Assembly (NCBI GenBank): GCA_900470095.1
Contig: UBZM01000046.1
Span: forward strand, 1 to 64,000
Length of the DNA stretch: 64,000 nucleotides
DNA from: Hyphomicrobiales bacterium
Lineage (GTDB): Bacteria; Pseudomonadota; Alphaproteobacteria; Rhizobiales; Beijerinckiaceae
Direction of reading: 5' to 3'
Made by a program: the position numbers and the translations under genes. Under the pieces are notes generated by a model. The model did no database searches and was not told where the DNA came from. It was given only the letters and a program-made list of their open reading frames with translations. Below are positions 51,260 to 59,830 of the stretch, piece after piece (positions within the stretch are counted from its first letter, which is position 1; every line of letters begins with the position of its first letter).

Positions 51260-51459
51260 TTCTTCCCCCACTATCCCAACGTAAAGTGAATGGGGCAACG
51301 GGAGCTTGTCAACGGGAAGTCGCGCCGATTCTCAAGAGCCGAGAGGAGCAGGCCCGTAGGCCTCTGGCCGCCAGCCAGGTGCTCAACTCTCGGCTTCTCC
51401 GGACTGCGAAGAAGCAAGGCAGTCCGGATTGGTGCCCCGCATGTTGCGGGATGGGGGTA

Positions 51460-51627
51460 CTAGTCTTCCGTGTCCTCAAAAACGCCGATGTATTTGCTAT
51501 TGGAGTGGAGGTACTTCTCCTCTAGCGCATCGACGTCGAAGCCTACTTCGACAAGTCGTATGGCCAAATCGAGAGGCAATGGCTCGCCGCGTGCCCAAAT
51601 ACGGCGAGCCATCTGGATGTACGGCAT
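51460..51627 (-). CDS. Small helical phage protein
   Basis: A 55-residue protein: 'MPYIQMARRIWARGEPLPLD' then 'LAIRLVEVGFDVDALEEKYL'. Clear coding character and phage context support it despite its size and a weak ribosome binding site. The sequence suggests a helix-turn-helix-like two-helix fold but no DNA-binding signature. The region 51260-51459 contains a hairpin (GGACTGC/GCAGTCC near 51402-51424) but no other gene. Confidence 0.55.
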   Translation of the reverse strand: MPYIQMARRIWARGEPLPLDLAIRLVEVGFDVDALEEKYLHSNSKYIGVFEDTED

Positions 51628-51698
51628 TTATGAAACTTCGTCGCATCCTGCGTGCGACCCCTTCATAATACTCCGAACTCGAACGCAAAAAGGGAACT

Positions 51699-52655
51699 TT
51701 AGGCAGAAATTCTTTTCAGAATTTCGGATAGATTATCGTTGGCGGCTTGTAGAGCCTTCTTCCCGCGCTTCCTCGCACCTCTCTTCGTGCCGCCGGGCGA
51801 GATTTCGGCCAGGGTCTTCGCAACCAAGGCCTTATCCAGAACCGCGACATTCTCCCGGTTCATTGCATTGATCGACTGCTCCCAAATCTCACGCTGGACC
51901 ACGGCGCCAGAAATATCCTGCCAAAGGATTGCGCCGGAGCTTCCCGTTGCCGCGACCTGCATGCCGACGAAACTGTCCGCCATCTTCCGAGATCCGCACG
52001 GCATGCCGGGAGGAAACCGCTTCACCTCCGGCATGTTTGCGGTATTGGCGATGGCCTTTTCCAGGTCGGCTCGCGCCTCGGCTGCTGTCATTCCGGGACC
52101 GTTCCTGCGTTCCGTGCGTTTGATGTAGCGCGGAGACGACGTGCGGAGTGTTTCCGCGAAGAAGTTATTCGAACGGGTCAAGTCCGACCCGGTGTAGCCG
52201 CCCCCTCCAAGGGCCGCCTCTCCGTTCTCGCGACCACCAAGCATTGCGCCCTCCGGCATGACGCAGTTGAACTGGATGACTTTGTTGTCAGGGCCGTATC
52301 GATACGCCTGCTCTGTTTGCGTGCCGTCGCTAAAGCGTAGACATCCGATGCGGATGACCTGGCCCTCGTCGTTTTTTTCGACTTCGCCAGTCGCGACCTG
52401 CCGCATGATTTCCTGAACGGACGGCGTGACGCGCAGGCGGCGCTCATGCCCGAAGTCAGCGACCTCCGATGGGTCGGCATTGTCGTTCGCGGGCACCGTG
52501 GTCCAGTTCGACTTCAGGGGCTCGACCGGCCCTTCTGGTCGAGTGCGATAGGCCAAGAGCGCGGCGAGCTGTTCGGCTAATGAGCCTCGCCTGGCCCGGT
52601 TGTCTGTGGCGGGCATAGGAATACGCAAAGCGGGCGCTGGGGCGCTGGCGGTCAT
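51699..52655 (-). CDS. Phage hypothetical protein, first gene behind the main promoter
   Basis: A 318-residue soluble protein. A Pro/Ala leader (1-40) precedes a region with 'LRVTPSVQEIMRQVATGEVE' and 'LRFSDGTQTEQAYRYG' and a C-terminal domain with 'RKMADSFVGMQVAATGSSGA' and 'AVVQREIWEQSINAMNREN'. The basic end 'KRGARKRGKKALQAANDNLS' could bind nucleic acid. No family recognised. Its promoter is visible at 52717-52771. Confidence 0.65.
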   Translation of the reverse strand: MTASAPAPALRIPMPATDNRARRGSLAEQLAALLAYRTRPEGPVEPLKSNWTTVPANDNADPSEVADFGHERRLRVTPSVQEIMRQVATGEVEKNDEGQVIRIGCLRFSDGTQTEQAYRYGPDNKVIQFNCVMPEGAMLGGRENGEAALGGGGYTGSDLTRSNNFFAETLRTSSPRYIKRTERRNGPGMTAAEARADLEKAIANTANMPEVKRFPPGMPCGSRKMADSFVGMQVAATGSSGAILWQDISGAVVQREIWEQSINAMNRENVAVLDKALVAKTLAEISPGGTKRGARKRGKKALQAANDNLSEILKRISA

Positions 52656-52716
52656 GGAATATCCCGGGGCTGAGGAGGGGGCGGCGCGCTCTGAACCTCG
52701 TCAGACCGCGCATATA

Positions 52717-52771
52717 GTCGAATAAACGATTCGACATACTACATATAGTAGTGTTTGACGTCGTTTGTCAA
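52717..52771 (-). promoter_or_regulatory. Minus-strand promoter under three palindromes
   Basis: Three adjacent inverted repeats: GTCGAATAAACGATTCGAC (52717-52735, 7-bp arms), ACTACATATAGTAGT (52738-52752, 5-bp arms) and TTGACGTCGTTTGTCAA (52755-52771, 5-bp arms). On the minus strand the last supplies a perfect TTGACA -35 box, and the middle palindrome supplies TATA-like bases about 16-17 nt further, so the promoter lies inside the operators. It drives the gene ending at 51699 and perhaps the packaging operon. Confidence 0.65.
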
Positions 52772-52829
52772 GTTTTGGGTGCTTGCCGGGCTGCATTGGA
52801 TCGAGCACGCCTGACAGTTAGTCCCATTT

Positions 52830-52845
52830 TGAACAAAGCTGTTCA
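52830..52845. promoter_or_regulatory. Palindrome upstream of plus-strand exported gene
   Basis: TGAACA-AAGC-TGTTCA is a perfect 6-bp-arm palindrome 55 bp before the ATG at 52900. It may bind a regulator of that gene. The spacing does not fit alphaproteobacterial LexA (GTTC-N7-GTTC). Confidence 0.35.
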
Positions 52846-52899
52846 TCCTGCGTTCTCTTTCCGACGGCTGTAATCGCCGAGACAAACAGGGAGGACCCA

Positions 52900-53187
52900 A
52901 TGCGCCGGCTATTGATCGCTAGTATTTTCCTGGGCGCGACGGCCACGATGGCTAATGCTGCACCACAATCCCTTCCCGCGGCCGGGGCACTGGACAAGCT
53001 GCCCGTGGAATACACTCGTCATAACCGCGATCATCGGATGTCGGAGATGCAGTATCACCAGGACCGGCATCGCTATTACCGGCGCGACCGGTATCGCGAC
53101 GGGTACGGGTACGGACATCGCCGAGGCGGACCACCGCCTTGGGCGCCCGCCCACGGGTACCGACGACACTATTCCGAACGCTGGTGA
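52900..53187 (+). CDS. Exported His/Arg/Tyr-rich protein
   Basis: A 95-residue protein with a signal peptide (1-20, 'RRLLIASIFLGATATMANA') and a mature part dominated by His, Arg, Tyr and Gly ('HQDRHRYYRRDRYRDGYGYG'). Such sequences are common small envelope proteins of Hyphomicrobiales, perhaps metal- or polyanion-binding. GGAGG precedes the ATG. It runs against the phage operons, so it is cargo or a host gene captured in the prophage. Confidence 0.7.
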   Translation: MRRLLIASIFLGATATMANAAPQSLPAAGALDKLPVEYTRHNRDHRMSEMQYHQDRHRYYRRDRYRDGYGYGHRRGGPPPWAPAHGYRRHYSERW

Positions 53188-53298
53188 TCTCGATGGCTGG
53201 CTAAGCTGGCCGCCCTGCCCCGCCGCTTGGTGGGGCAGACTCTTTTCAGTGGCTGCCTGCCGCCCGCAAAGATCGCCAGCCATATGCCGGGCGTTTAG

Positions 53299-54105
53299 TT
53301 ACCGTCGGCAGCAACCCACATATTCGCGAGCGACCCATCCCGATCTTCCGTCGGGGAGTTCTACGCTTATCCACCTGCCCGAGCGATCGGAAACGCGGAG
53401 TGGCGTGTCGGGCGCCAGTTTGGCCAACCGCTTTGACCGCAAATCCGGGCTCGCTTTCAGGGCCAGCCAATTGTCCCCCAGCGGATCCAAGCCGGTTACG
53501 AAATGTGGATATGTTGGTGTTGCGCCGGTTGGGCGCGAGGGAGCTTCGACCTCGAGCATGCGCAACGAGATGCCGGCGGACTGCGCCTTTGCGGGCGTGA
53601 GCCATTCGATGGCATTAGGATCCTCGCGTACGATCAGAGCAATCGCAGACGCAGATAGTCCCATCCGCTGAGCATAAGCCCCTACAAAGGCGTTCCCGAC
53701 ACTGCTTACCCGTCTCGCCTCGCCATCGTCAGTGAACACTGCGTGGAAGCCGATGCGTGAGGACGCCGACATGTACCGATTGAACCCGCCCAACCAAGTC
53801 AGGGCGCAGGCAGAGGCGCAAGTCGTGCCCGGCGCAACTCCCGTCGAGAAGCGCCGATCTCGGATCATCTCACCAATCCGGATGCCAGCAATGGCGCTGC
53901 CGCCAGGGCTGAGCAGCAGAACCACGCCCCGTTCGTATGATGCCGCCGCTTGCTCGAAAACGCGCTCGTCCCCAATGTCCAGTTGGCCGCCGATCGCTAT
54001 GAAGCCAACACCCTCGCCGACAGGTTGATGGCGAATTTCAGCCGCTGACGCGCCACTACTCAGAAACGCTGCGAGCACCAAAGTGCCAATGGAGCGCGCG
54101 AGCAT
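53299..54105 (-). CDS. Exported ClpP-fold protein with SH3 domain
   Basis: A 268-residue protein with a signal peptide (1-21, 'LARSIGTLVLAAFLSSGASA'). The middle (about 25-175) has the periplasmic ClpP-like fold: 'GVVLLLSPGGSAIAGIRIGE', 'TTCASACALTWLGG' with the candidate Ser flanked by Cys, and 'SRIGFHAVF' with the His. The end (about 205-268) is a bacterial SH3-like domain ('LRVSDRSGRWISVELPDGRS', GWVAREYVG). Proteolysis or wall binding is inferred. A second, truncated copy of the SH3 part lies at 6502-6621. Start is chosen for the signal peptide. Confidence 0.75.
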   Translation of the reverse strand: MLARSIGTLVLAAFLSSGASAAEIRHQPVGEGVGFIAIGGQLDIGDERVFEQAAASYERGVVLLLSPGGSAIAGIRIGEMIRDRRFSTGVAPGTTCASACALTWLGGFNRYMSASSRIGFHAVFTDDGEARRVSSVGNAFVGAYAQRMGLSASAIALIVREDPNAIEWLTPAKAQSAGISLRMLEVEAPSRPTGATPTYPHFVTGLDPLGDNWLALKASPDLRSKRLAKLAPDTPLRVSDRSGRWISVELPDGRSGWVAREYVGCCRR

Positions 54106-54439
54106 GATCGTATCCGTGTCGCCAACCAATACCGTACGTTCGCCGCCCATCACTGGATTAGCAAGCCCAGCTCGCTGCACGGAGAATTCCCGCGGCGCGG
54201 CCGGCCCTTGCCCTGCATAGCCCCACCGGCCGAGGCTGTGATCTACACGCCGATAAACTTTGGGCGAGCCGAACTAGCGGGCGATTGCCAGCCCGGCTCT
54301 AACCGGGGGTCGGACGAATCCAGGCGCGCCTCGGCTGTCAAATCAGAGCGCCAAAATCCGAAGAGTTTCAACGCCGTCTTTCGGGGCAGCGATCAACCGA
54401 AAGGATGATCCTGCCGAGGCGCCGACCCGATTTTTCACC
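54106..54439. other. Intergenic, no supported gene
   Basis: No gene or terminator is recognisable here on either strand. Confidence 0.35.
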
Positions 54440-54640
54440 CTAATTCCCGCGCCGCCCCTGCCGCGCGAGTGTGCCTAGCGCGCCGAGGAACCCAACATGG
54501 CTAGCCGCGCGCCCGCCTCGGTACTCCACAGCCTCATCCGGCGGCGCGGTTGTCGGTCGTGGGGTTGGCGCTATAGCTGGCTTCATTCCCGCCGTCGCCT
54601 CGGGCGTTGGAGCGCAGGGCGTCGGCAATGGCGCTATCAT
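54440..54640 (-). CDS. Possible small Pro/Ala-rich protein
   Basis: A 66-residue frame, 'MIAPLPTPCAPTPEATAGMK' then more Pro/Thr/Ala, with only a weak purine run (GAGAG) before the ATG. Composition bias makes it hard to tell from non-coding GC-rich sequence. Confidence 0.25.
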   Translation of the reverse strand: MIAPLPTPCAPTPEATAGMKPAIAPTPRPTTAPPDEAVEYRGGRAASHVGFLGALGTLARQGRRGN

Positions 54641-54824
54641 CTCTCGCGGCGGGATACTTTCAGCATCACCGAATGGAGCGGCGCTGTCTCGCGTATTATA
54701 TGTTCCCCCCTTCTGAAGAGGGCTCTTTAACAGGGTGATAGATAGTAGTTACTTTCTACGAGTCCAATAAGTAAGATATTGAAATATAATCACTAATTTG
54801 GAATTTCAGTGTCGTTTTTGATTT

Positions 54825-54858
54825 ACGAGACTGGCCGGTTTTCAGCAGCCAGTCTCGT
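54825..54858. repeat. Perfect 11-bp inverted repeat next to AT-rich patch
   Basis: ACGAGACTGGC (54825-54835) and GCCAGTCTCGT (54848-54858) with a 12-nt loop lie 16 bp beyond the end of the primase-helicase gene. No T-tract follows on the minus strand, so it is not a classical terminator. The neighbouring 54720-54820 is strongly AT-rich. Confidence 0.55.
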
Positions 54859-54873
54859 GTCTCGTAAGAGCCG

Positions 54874-57186
54874 CTATGACACCGATTCCGACTTCACCAG
54901 ATGGAAGCTGGCGCCGCCTCCTCGCGAGCTGGTGCGGGTGATTTCACCAATGCGCTCCAACCTGTCCACCGCACTGTCGACGGCCCGCTGCTCGGACTTT
55001 GATACTCCCTTCGCGCGCAGTAGCGCAGACATTGTCATCGATCCCGATTTGTTGCGGCGTAGAGCGGTCAGGACAGACTTGCACAGCTCTTCAAACACCG
55101 ACCCCGCCATGTGGTCGCGGATGCCGCGAGAGACGCAATCAAGGCTTCGCTGGACGATCGAGTAGCCCCACTCCACGTCGTCCAGGTTGACGCGCGCCTT
55201 AACCCCGTCTCGCGACAGCGCGCGGAGAGTGGCGAACTTGATCGTATGTTCAGCCGCACGCCCGACAACGCCCTCTTGCGCGCCGTTTTCATCTACCTCG
55301 GCAAGCTGCCAATCCTCGATTTCGAACCAGCGCTTTTCGACCGCCTCCGACTCCCACGGGATGGCAACAAGCGATGGCTTCATTCCAGCCGTGGCCAGTG
55401 CTGCCAGATTGCCCGTCGCGGAACTCGCGATATCCTCACAGACCCGTTTAACTGCCGCGATCAGCGACGGCGGCGTGATGGCAATGGGCGGAGCAATGTG
55501 CCGCTCAGGCCGGGTCGTAGCCTCGATGACCGTCAGCCGGGCGACAAAGCCGTCGGACAGCGATTCCTCTGTAAGGCCCTTGTAGAAGGTTGTCGGGGTC
55601 GTCATGCCAAGCAGAGACACGGTTGGGCAGTGGATGGGCGTGGCGGCCTCTCGCTTCGGATCAGCGTGCTCTTTGCCGGTCCAGACGCCTGTCGACAGTC
55701 CGTACAGTTCGAGGAGCACCTTTCGAATCGACTGGGCCCAAGAGGATGCCTGGCGGCCGGTGACCGACTGCAGCACAACGCCGATTTCGTCCCACGGGAA
55801 GATCACGCTCGGCGCTCGCCGGACAACTCTTTCGATTGCGGAGCCGGAGGTGACCTCGCCAGGGCCTATGAGTTTGTCGAGGGCCGTGTCCGTGGCGAGC
55901 GTCCGCAGCATCTTGAGCGCGTGATCTTTGCCATATCCGGGGCCCGCAACCCCAATCATATAAACGTTTAGCCCTGCGCCGGTGGGGCCAATGAACTTGC
56001 GGCCATATAGCGCCGACATGAAAGCCAGCGCCCCCAACATCGCAAACTCGCGAACTGGACGGCGTCCGTTGTCCATAATCCAACCCGCTACGGCACCAAG
56101 GAGGCCGCCTGCGTTGGCCGGCACGAAAGGGTCTACCTTGCCTCGCGGCGCTGCCAGCGGCGTCTCAATTGAAGGCTCGTCGTCATTCGCGGCAACGGGC
56201 GCTGCCTTGGGAAACCACGGCTCAAGTCCGTAGAGGGCCGGTTCGGTGTAGCCGACACGTTGCCGCAGCCAGTCGTCCGCGTAGTCCAGCCCACAGCCCA
56301 GCGCCTTCATGACTAGGTCCAAGGGCGTGTAGCCGCGGTCTCCGTCGTGGAAATCCTTGATACCCGTGCTGGTGATCTTGAGATTCGGCGAGCGTTCATG
56401 CAGCGGCCGTCCACGGTTGGACGCGCGCCAAAACGGCACGGCGACATAGCCCTTGGCGTTGCGCTTTAGTTTCGGGAGATCCAGCGCCGGCACCCACTTA
56501 TCCAAATCAGCCAGGGCGCGGTCGTTCACCTCGCGCCAAATGCTATGCCCGAAGCCGTCTCCCGAAGGCGCGGCGGCGTGCTGCGGGGCATAGCCGAACG
56601 GGGCAAGCGCGCCCGCGATCAGCTCGGCGATGTCATCCGGCAAGAGCGGCAAGTCGGCGGGATGCGTATTCTCGAGCGTTTCGTCCGTCAGCCAGATGTA
56701 GGGCATGCCCGTGTCGGGATGGAGCGTCGGCGGAATCACCGTCTGCTTGCCGTGGGCGAGGAGATCCAGCACACGGGAGCCATTGACGTTGAATGCCGCC
56801 GACTTAACGGCGGGGCTGGCGCGGTAGAACGCCGTAAAGCCCTTCTCGCCGCGCTTCTGCACACGCGACAGGGGCAGCACAGAGGCCAGCGCAGAGCGCA
56901 AGTCGTCCGCGTCCGTGTCCACGTCCACCGCGACCACGCTACCGTACCCCAGCGCCACACAAATGCCGGCGTCCGGCCAGCGCGTCCACGTGCGTAGCTC
57001 GTACTCTGAGGGCGCGCGGTCGCAGTATTGCTGCCAGTCGTTCCGGCCGAAATACATTCCGCCGCTATATGAGCCGGGACGCTTGGACCCGGGCCGGCAG
57101 GGCATGCAGCTATACCCCATATCGGCGATACGCTCGCCGTGCAGGGCAAACGGGGAGTCGGTGACGGGTTTTGTGGCGGCGAACAT
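54874..57186 (-). CDS. Primase-polymerase/helicase replication protein
   Basis: A 770-residue replication protein. Residues 15-190 are a prim-pol (AEP) domain: Asp88/Asp90 in 'SVVAVDVDTDADD', 'HGKQTVIPPTLHPDTGMPYI'. The linker includes 'VAANDDEPS'. From about 355 an ATPase domain follows with Walker A 'IGVAGPGYGKDHAL' (411-424) and 'SVIFPWDEIGVVLQS' as likely Walker B; the C-terminal 100 residues look like a winged helix ('SMTMSALLRAKGVSKSEQRA'). It can prime and unwind DNA, so the prophage replicates with one large protein. Confidence 0.88.
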   Translation of the reverse strand: MFAATKPVTDSPFALHGERIADMGYSCMPCRPGSKRPGSYSGGMYFGRNDWQQYCDRAPSEYELRTWTRWPDAGICVALGYGSVVAVDVDTDADDLRSALASVLPLSRVQKRGEKGFTAFYRASPAVKSAAFNVNGSRVLDLLAHGKQTVIPPTLHPDTGMPYIWLTDETLENTHPADLPLLPDDIAELIAGALAPFGYAPQHAAAPSGDGFGHSIWREVNDRALADLDKWVPALDLPKLKRNAKGYVAVPFWRASNRGRPLHERSPNLKITSTGIKDFHDGDRGYTPLDLVMKALGCGLDYADDWLRQRVGYTEPALYGLEPWFPKAAPVAANDDEPSIETPLAAPRGKVDPFVPANAGGLLGAVAGWIMDNGRRPVREFAMLGALAFMSALYGRKFIGPTGAGLNVYMIGVAGPGYGKDHALKMLRTLATDTALDKLIGPGEVTSGSAIERVVRRAPSVIFPWDEIGVVLQSVTGRQASSWAQSIRKVLLELYGLSTGVWTGKEHADPKREAATPIHCPTVSLLGMTTPTTFYKGLTEESLSDGFVARLTVIEATTRPERHIAPPIAITPPSLIAAVKRVCEDIASSATGNLAALATAGMKPSLVAIPWESEAVEKRWFEIEDWQLAEVDENGAQEGVVGRAAEHTIKFATLRALSRDGVKARVNLDDVEWGYSIVQRSLDCVSRGIRDHMAGSVFEELCKSVLTALRRNKSGSMTMSALLRAKGVSKSEQRAVDSAVDRLERIGEITRTSSRGGGASFHLVKSESVS

Positions 57187-57248
57187 GGCGACCTTTCTGG
57201 AAGAAAACGGAAAGAAAGCCCGGCGCCGAAGCGCCGGGTTGCTTGTCG

Positions 57249-57500
57249 TCAGGGGGTTGGTCGCATGCCTTGTCGAGCGTTGCGTGTGCGCCGGTGCGTC
57301 AGCGACGCCAGTTGCCGGAGTGGACCGACGTCGAGCCCGTAGAGTGCCGCCTCAGCCTCCGCCAATGCGAGTCGCGCCTCCTCAATCTTGGCGTCAAGGT
57401 CGTGAAACCGCGCCAGCGCTGCGGGATCTTTTAGCTCGACCCGCGGGGCGGTGAAGCGGGTCGACGTGCTGGCCAGATGCTCAGTGATAGTAAGAATCAT
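57249..57500 (-). CDS. Small early phage protein, coiled coil
   Basis: An 83-residue protein with a coiled coil 'ALARFHDLDAKIEEARLALA' and a basic tail. ATG 57500 is preceded by GGAGGGCG. Located between the AlpA-like and primase genes in an apparent early operon. Function unknown. Confidence 0.65.
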   Translation of the reverse strand: MILTITEHLASTSTRFTAPRVELKDPAALARFHDLDAKIEEARLALAEAEAALYGLDVGPLRQLASLTHRRTRNARQGMRPTP

Positions 57501-57503
57501 AGT

Positions 57504-57689
57504 TTACGCCCTCCACGATCGGATTCGCCCTGCCGCCCGCTGCGGCCGGGTTTCGTAGTGCTCGTCGACGGCCTGCTGCCGCAGCCTGGCGCGTTCTTCC
57601 TTCGTCGCGTCTGTGGCGTCCGCACGCTTGTCCGCCGCTGCCGTTCGGCGTGCGAGGTCGCGCCCCTCTCTGACTGGGTTGATGTGCAT
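57504..57689 (-). CDS. Small charged early phage protein
   Basis: A 61-residue, very polar helical protein: 'MHINPVREGRDLARRTAAAD' with 'EERARLRQQAVDEHYETRPQ'. ATG 57689 follows AAGGAGCACA. Three bp from the next gene, so co-translated. Function unknown. Confidence 0.65.
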   Translation of the reverse strand: MHINPVREGRDLARRTAAADKRADATDATKEERARLRQQAVDEHYETRPQRAAGRIRSWRA

Positions 57690-57769
57690 TGTGCTCCTTC
57701 TGCCCATGCGGGCGCGATTCCGCCGGCGGATGCTGGCGGGTGTGATGGTGGTGCAGGTAAAATTGGGAT

Positions 57770-57994
57770 TTAGGCCGCTGCCCTCTGGGTGCGGGCGGCG
57801 ATGCGGTCGTTGAGCCAACCAACAACTTCGGACCGAACGTAGGCCGTCCGACGCTCGCCTAGCTGGACGGGCGCGGGAAACTGCCCTGCCCTTGCCATCA
57901 GCATGAGAAGCTGACGCGACAGGCTGGTCTGAGCGGCTGCCTCTTTGGGCGACATCAAGATTGGAAGGTTGTCGTTCGCTACGGCCTTGCTCAT
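57770..57994 (-). CDS. AlpA-like excisionase/regulator
   Basis: A 74-residue MerR-like winged helix of the AlpA/HTH_17 type: 'ILMSPKEAAAQTSLSRQLLM' then 'QFPAPVQLGERRTAYVRSEV' and 'VGWLNDRIAARTQ'. In P4-type elements AlpA activates excision and early genes. ATG 57994 has GGAGG 9 nt upstream. It lies 138 bp from the integrase gene on the same strand, the usual int-xis neighbourhood. Confidence 0.85.
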   Translation of the reverse strand: MSKAVANDNLPILMSPKEAAAQTSLSRQLLMLMARAGQFPAPVQLGERRTAYVRSEVVGWLNDRIAARTQRAAA

Positions 57995-58132
57995 AAAATA
58001 TCGCCTCCCATGAAAAGACGCTTGACAGTTTTTTGCCTTCGTGCGATGTTTGACCTTGAATGCCGAACTTCATTCAAAAGCGGCATGCACTATAGCGATT
58101 CCGCACATCGCATGTCAAGAGCGCCAACGGCG

Positions 58133-59278
58133 CTACTTGCCGCTAGCGCAATATTTTCCCCAATCTTCCATCAAGCTGCGACGTTTTTGCAACGCGTCTG
58201 AACGCCGATATGCGGCTTCGGTCTTGTCGGCGATGACGTGCGCAAGAGCCTGCTCGGCGACATCCCGCGGGTACGTCGTCATGTCGCCCGCCCAATCGCG
58301 GAAGGCCGAGCGCATGCCGTGGAGGGTTGAATCGTCCTTGGTTGCCGCCCTTAGCAATTTGACCATCGCGGTATCGCTGATGGACACGCTTTCCCTTCCG
58401 CCCTCAAAAACAAGAGCGCTCGTGGCGCGCTGCTTCTGCGCCTGTAGTATCTCGACGGCCCTAGCCGGCAGCGGCACGCGATGCTCTCGGCCTGCCTTCA
58501 TCCGTTCTGCGGGCACCGTCCATAGCGCCTGTTCGAAGTTGATCTCAGTCCATGTCGCCGCTCTCACTTCCCCCGAACGAGCGGCTGTCAGGGTCAGGAA
58601 CTCCACCGCTCTCGCCGACACTGCGACGGACTCGCGCAACTTCGCCATCACGGCAGGAATGTCATGATACCCAACGGCGGCGTGGTGCTCCTTCATCGCG
58701 CGCCGAGCCGGAAGAAGCTCTTTCAGCCCACCTCGCCAGTCGGCCGGATTATTCCCCGTGTAGAGCCCCCTCGCCTTCGCGTGGTCGATGACCGCGGCAA
58801 TTCGCATGCGCGTCCGATCCGCCGTCTCAGGGATGGTTGTCCATATGGGCTTGAGCGTTTCAACGACATCGTCGCGCGTGATGTCCGCGATCGGCTTGGC
58901 GTGCAGCGGCGCTGCGTACCTATCGAGCGTCATTCGCCACTGCGCGCGGTGCTTCTCGTTCTTGTGAGACGCATCTCTCACCGCCAGGACATCCTCCATT
59001 ACGTCGGCGAAGGTCTTGCGGTGAATTAGCTCCTCACCGCGGGCCAGTCGCTGGCGAACGGCCTCAGCCTTCTCACGGGCAAGCGCGAGGCTTACAGGCG
59101 CGGTGCCCTGCCCATATCCGCCCAGTCCCAGTTCCTTGCGCTTGCCACCTCGCCGGAAAATAAAAAACCACTGGGCTGAACCACCGGCACGAACGCGCAG
59201 ATAAAGGCCGTCACCGTCCGAGTGGATACCGGGCCCGAGGGCTCGAATCCGGGTTTCCGTTAGTTTGTTGCGCGCCAT
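58133..59278 (-). CDS. int: Prophage integrase (P4-type tyrosine recombinase)
   Basis: A 381-residue integrase. N-terminal DUF4102-like arm-binding part ('GIHSDGDGLYLRVRAGGSAQ'), SAM-like core binding (about 88-185), catalytic domain with Arg234 (TAARSGE), Lys261 (RMKAGRE), His320/Arg323 (LHGMRSAF), His347 (LAHV) and nucleophile Tyr357 (AAYRRS). All catalytic residues are intact. The start may be ATG 59278 or 59296. It marks the right prophage end; no tRNA or repeat was seen in the following 300 bp. Confidence 0.92.
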   Translation of the reverse strand: MARNKLTETRIRALGPGIHSDGDGLYLRVRAGGSAQWFFIFRRGGKRKELGLGGYGQGTAPVSLALAREKAEAVRQRLARGEELIHRKTFADVMEDVLAVRDASHKNEKHRAQWRMTLDRYAAPLHAKPIADITRDDVVETLKPIWTTIPETADRTRMRIAAVIDHAKARGLYTGNNPADWRGGLKELLPARRAMKEHHAAVGYHDIPAVMAKLRESVAVSARAVEFLTLTAARSGEVRAATWTEINFEQALWTVPAERMKAGREHRVPLPARAVEILQAQKQRATSALVFEGGRESVSISDTAMVKLLRAATKDDSTLHGMRSAFRDWAGDMTTYPRDVAEQALAHVIADKTEAAYRRSDALQKRRSLMEDWGKYCASGK

Positions 59279-59296
59279 GCCGATTCCCGTTGCCAT

Positions 59297-59588
59297 AACC
59301 CCAGTAGTGAAAATAGGGCCAATACGGCAAATGGCAAGGCCAATGCACCAATAATATCAGTATGTTACAGAAACAGGCGGGCACCCCTTCCGCCAATAAT
59401 GCTTGCCAGCCGTTCCTCGCTGCAACGCATTGAAACAGCAAAAATGCGCCCCCTTCGCGGCTCTAATTTTCGTCGGCTCCCAATTCGCCCCAGCCATACA
59501 TAGCGATGCGAAGATCACAGCCTCGGCAGGTGGCTGCGAGTTGAGGAGCGTGCTACCGCCTCGTCAGCGAGGAAGGGGGTGGGGGTCC
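59297..59588. other. Intergenic beside integrase, presumed attachment region
   Basis: No gene supported. By position one phage attachment site should lie here, but I found no matching direct repeat at the other prophage end. Confidence 0.35.
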
Positions 59589-59807
59589 ATGGATTTGAAG
59601 GCATTCCAGATCGAAGTGACGTCGGAGGGCGACAGCGCCCGCCAGGTCTTCTTCGTCGCAGCAGAATCAGGCGAGGCCGCCACCGCACTATTGGCCAATC
59701 ATTCGGCCTTGTTGCCCAACTTCAAACTGAAGCTGCAGCGCCGCCTGAGCGATGCGGAGATCGATATTCACCAGCTAGGGCCTGGGATGATCGTTCAATG
59801 GATGTGA
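59589..59807 (+). CDS. Small hypothetical protein
   Basis: A 72-residue protein: 'MDLKAFQIEVTSEGDSARQV' and 'ATALLANHSALLPNFKLKLQ'. Good coding character; GGGGGTGGGGG lies before the ATG. Function unknown; first host gene right of the prophage. Confidence 0.55.
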   Translation: MDLKAFQIEVTSEGDSARQVFFVAAESGEAATALLANHSALLPNFKLKLQRRLSDAEIDIHQLGPGMIVQWM

Positions 59808-59830
59808 GCGGGCTTGCTCCGCGGCATATC

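Larger units (their letters stand above)
21004..59278. mobile_element. Prophage, lambda-type head with Mu-type contractile tail
   Basis: A continuous set of phage genes runs right to left: integrase (58133), regulator, primase-helicase, terminases, portal, protease, decoration and capsid proteins, sheath, tube, chaperone, tape measure, baseplate, fibres and lysis genes (21815-23317). All essential structural genes appear intact. The limits are approximate: the right end lies just beyond the integrase, the left is set at the DUF3800 gene and its terminator. No att direct repeat or target tRNA was found. No CI-like repressor, transposase or portal-proximal Mu head genes are present, so it integrates by recombinase rather than transposition. 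Confidence 0.9.

Noticed and set aside
52830-52845. LexA (SOS) box at TGAACAAAGCTGTTCA
   Set aside because: The alphaproteobacterial box is a direct repeat GTTC-N7-GTTC and the Gram-positive box has GAAC-N4-GTTC; here the spacing is six.
20911-59588. Direct repeats that would mark attL and attR of the prophage
   Set aside because: I compared the sequence after the integrase (59297-59588) with 20911-21003 and 21751-21814 by eye and saw no shared stretch long enough to be convincing.
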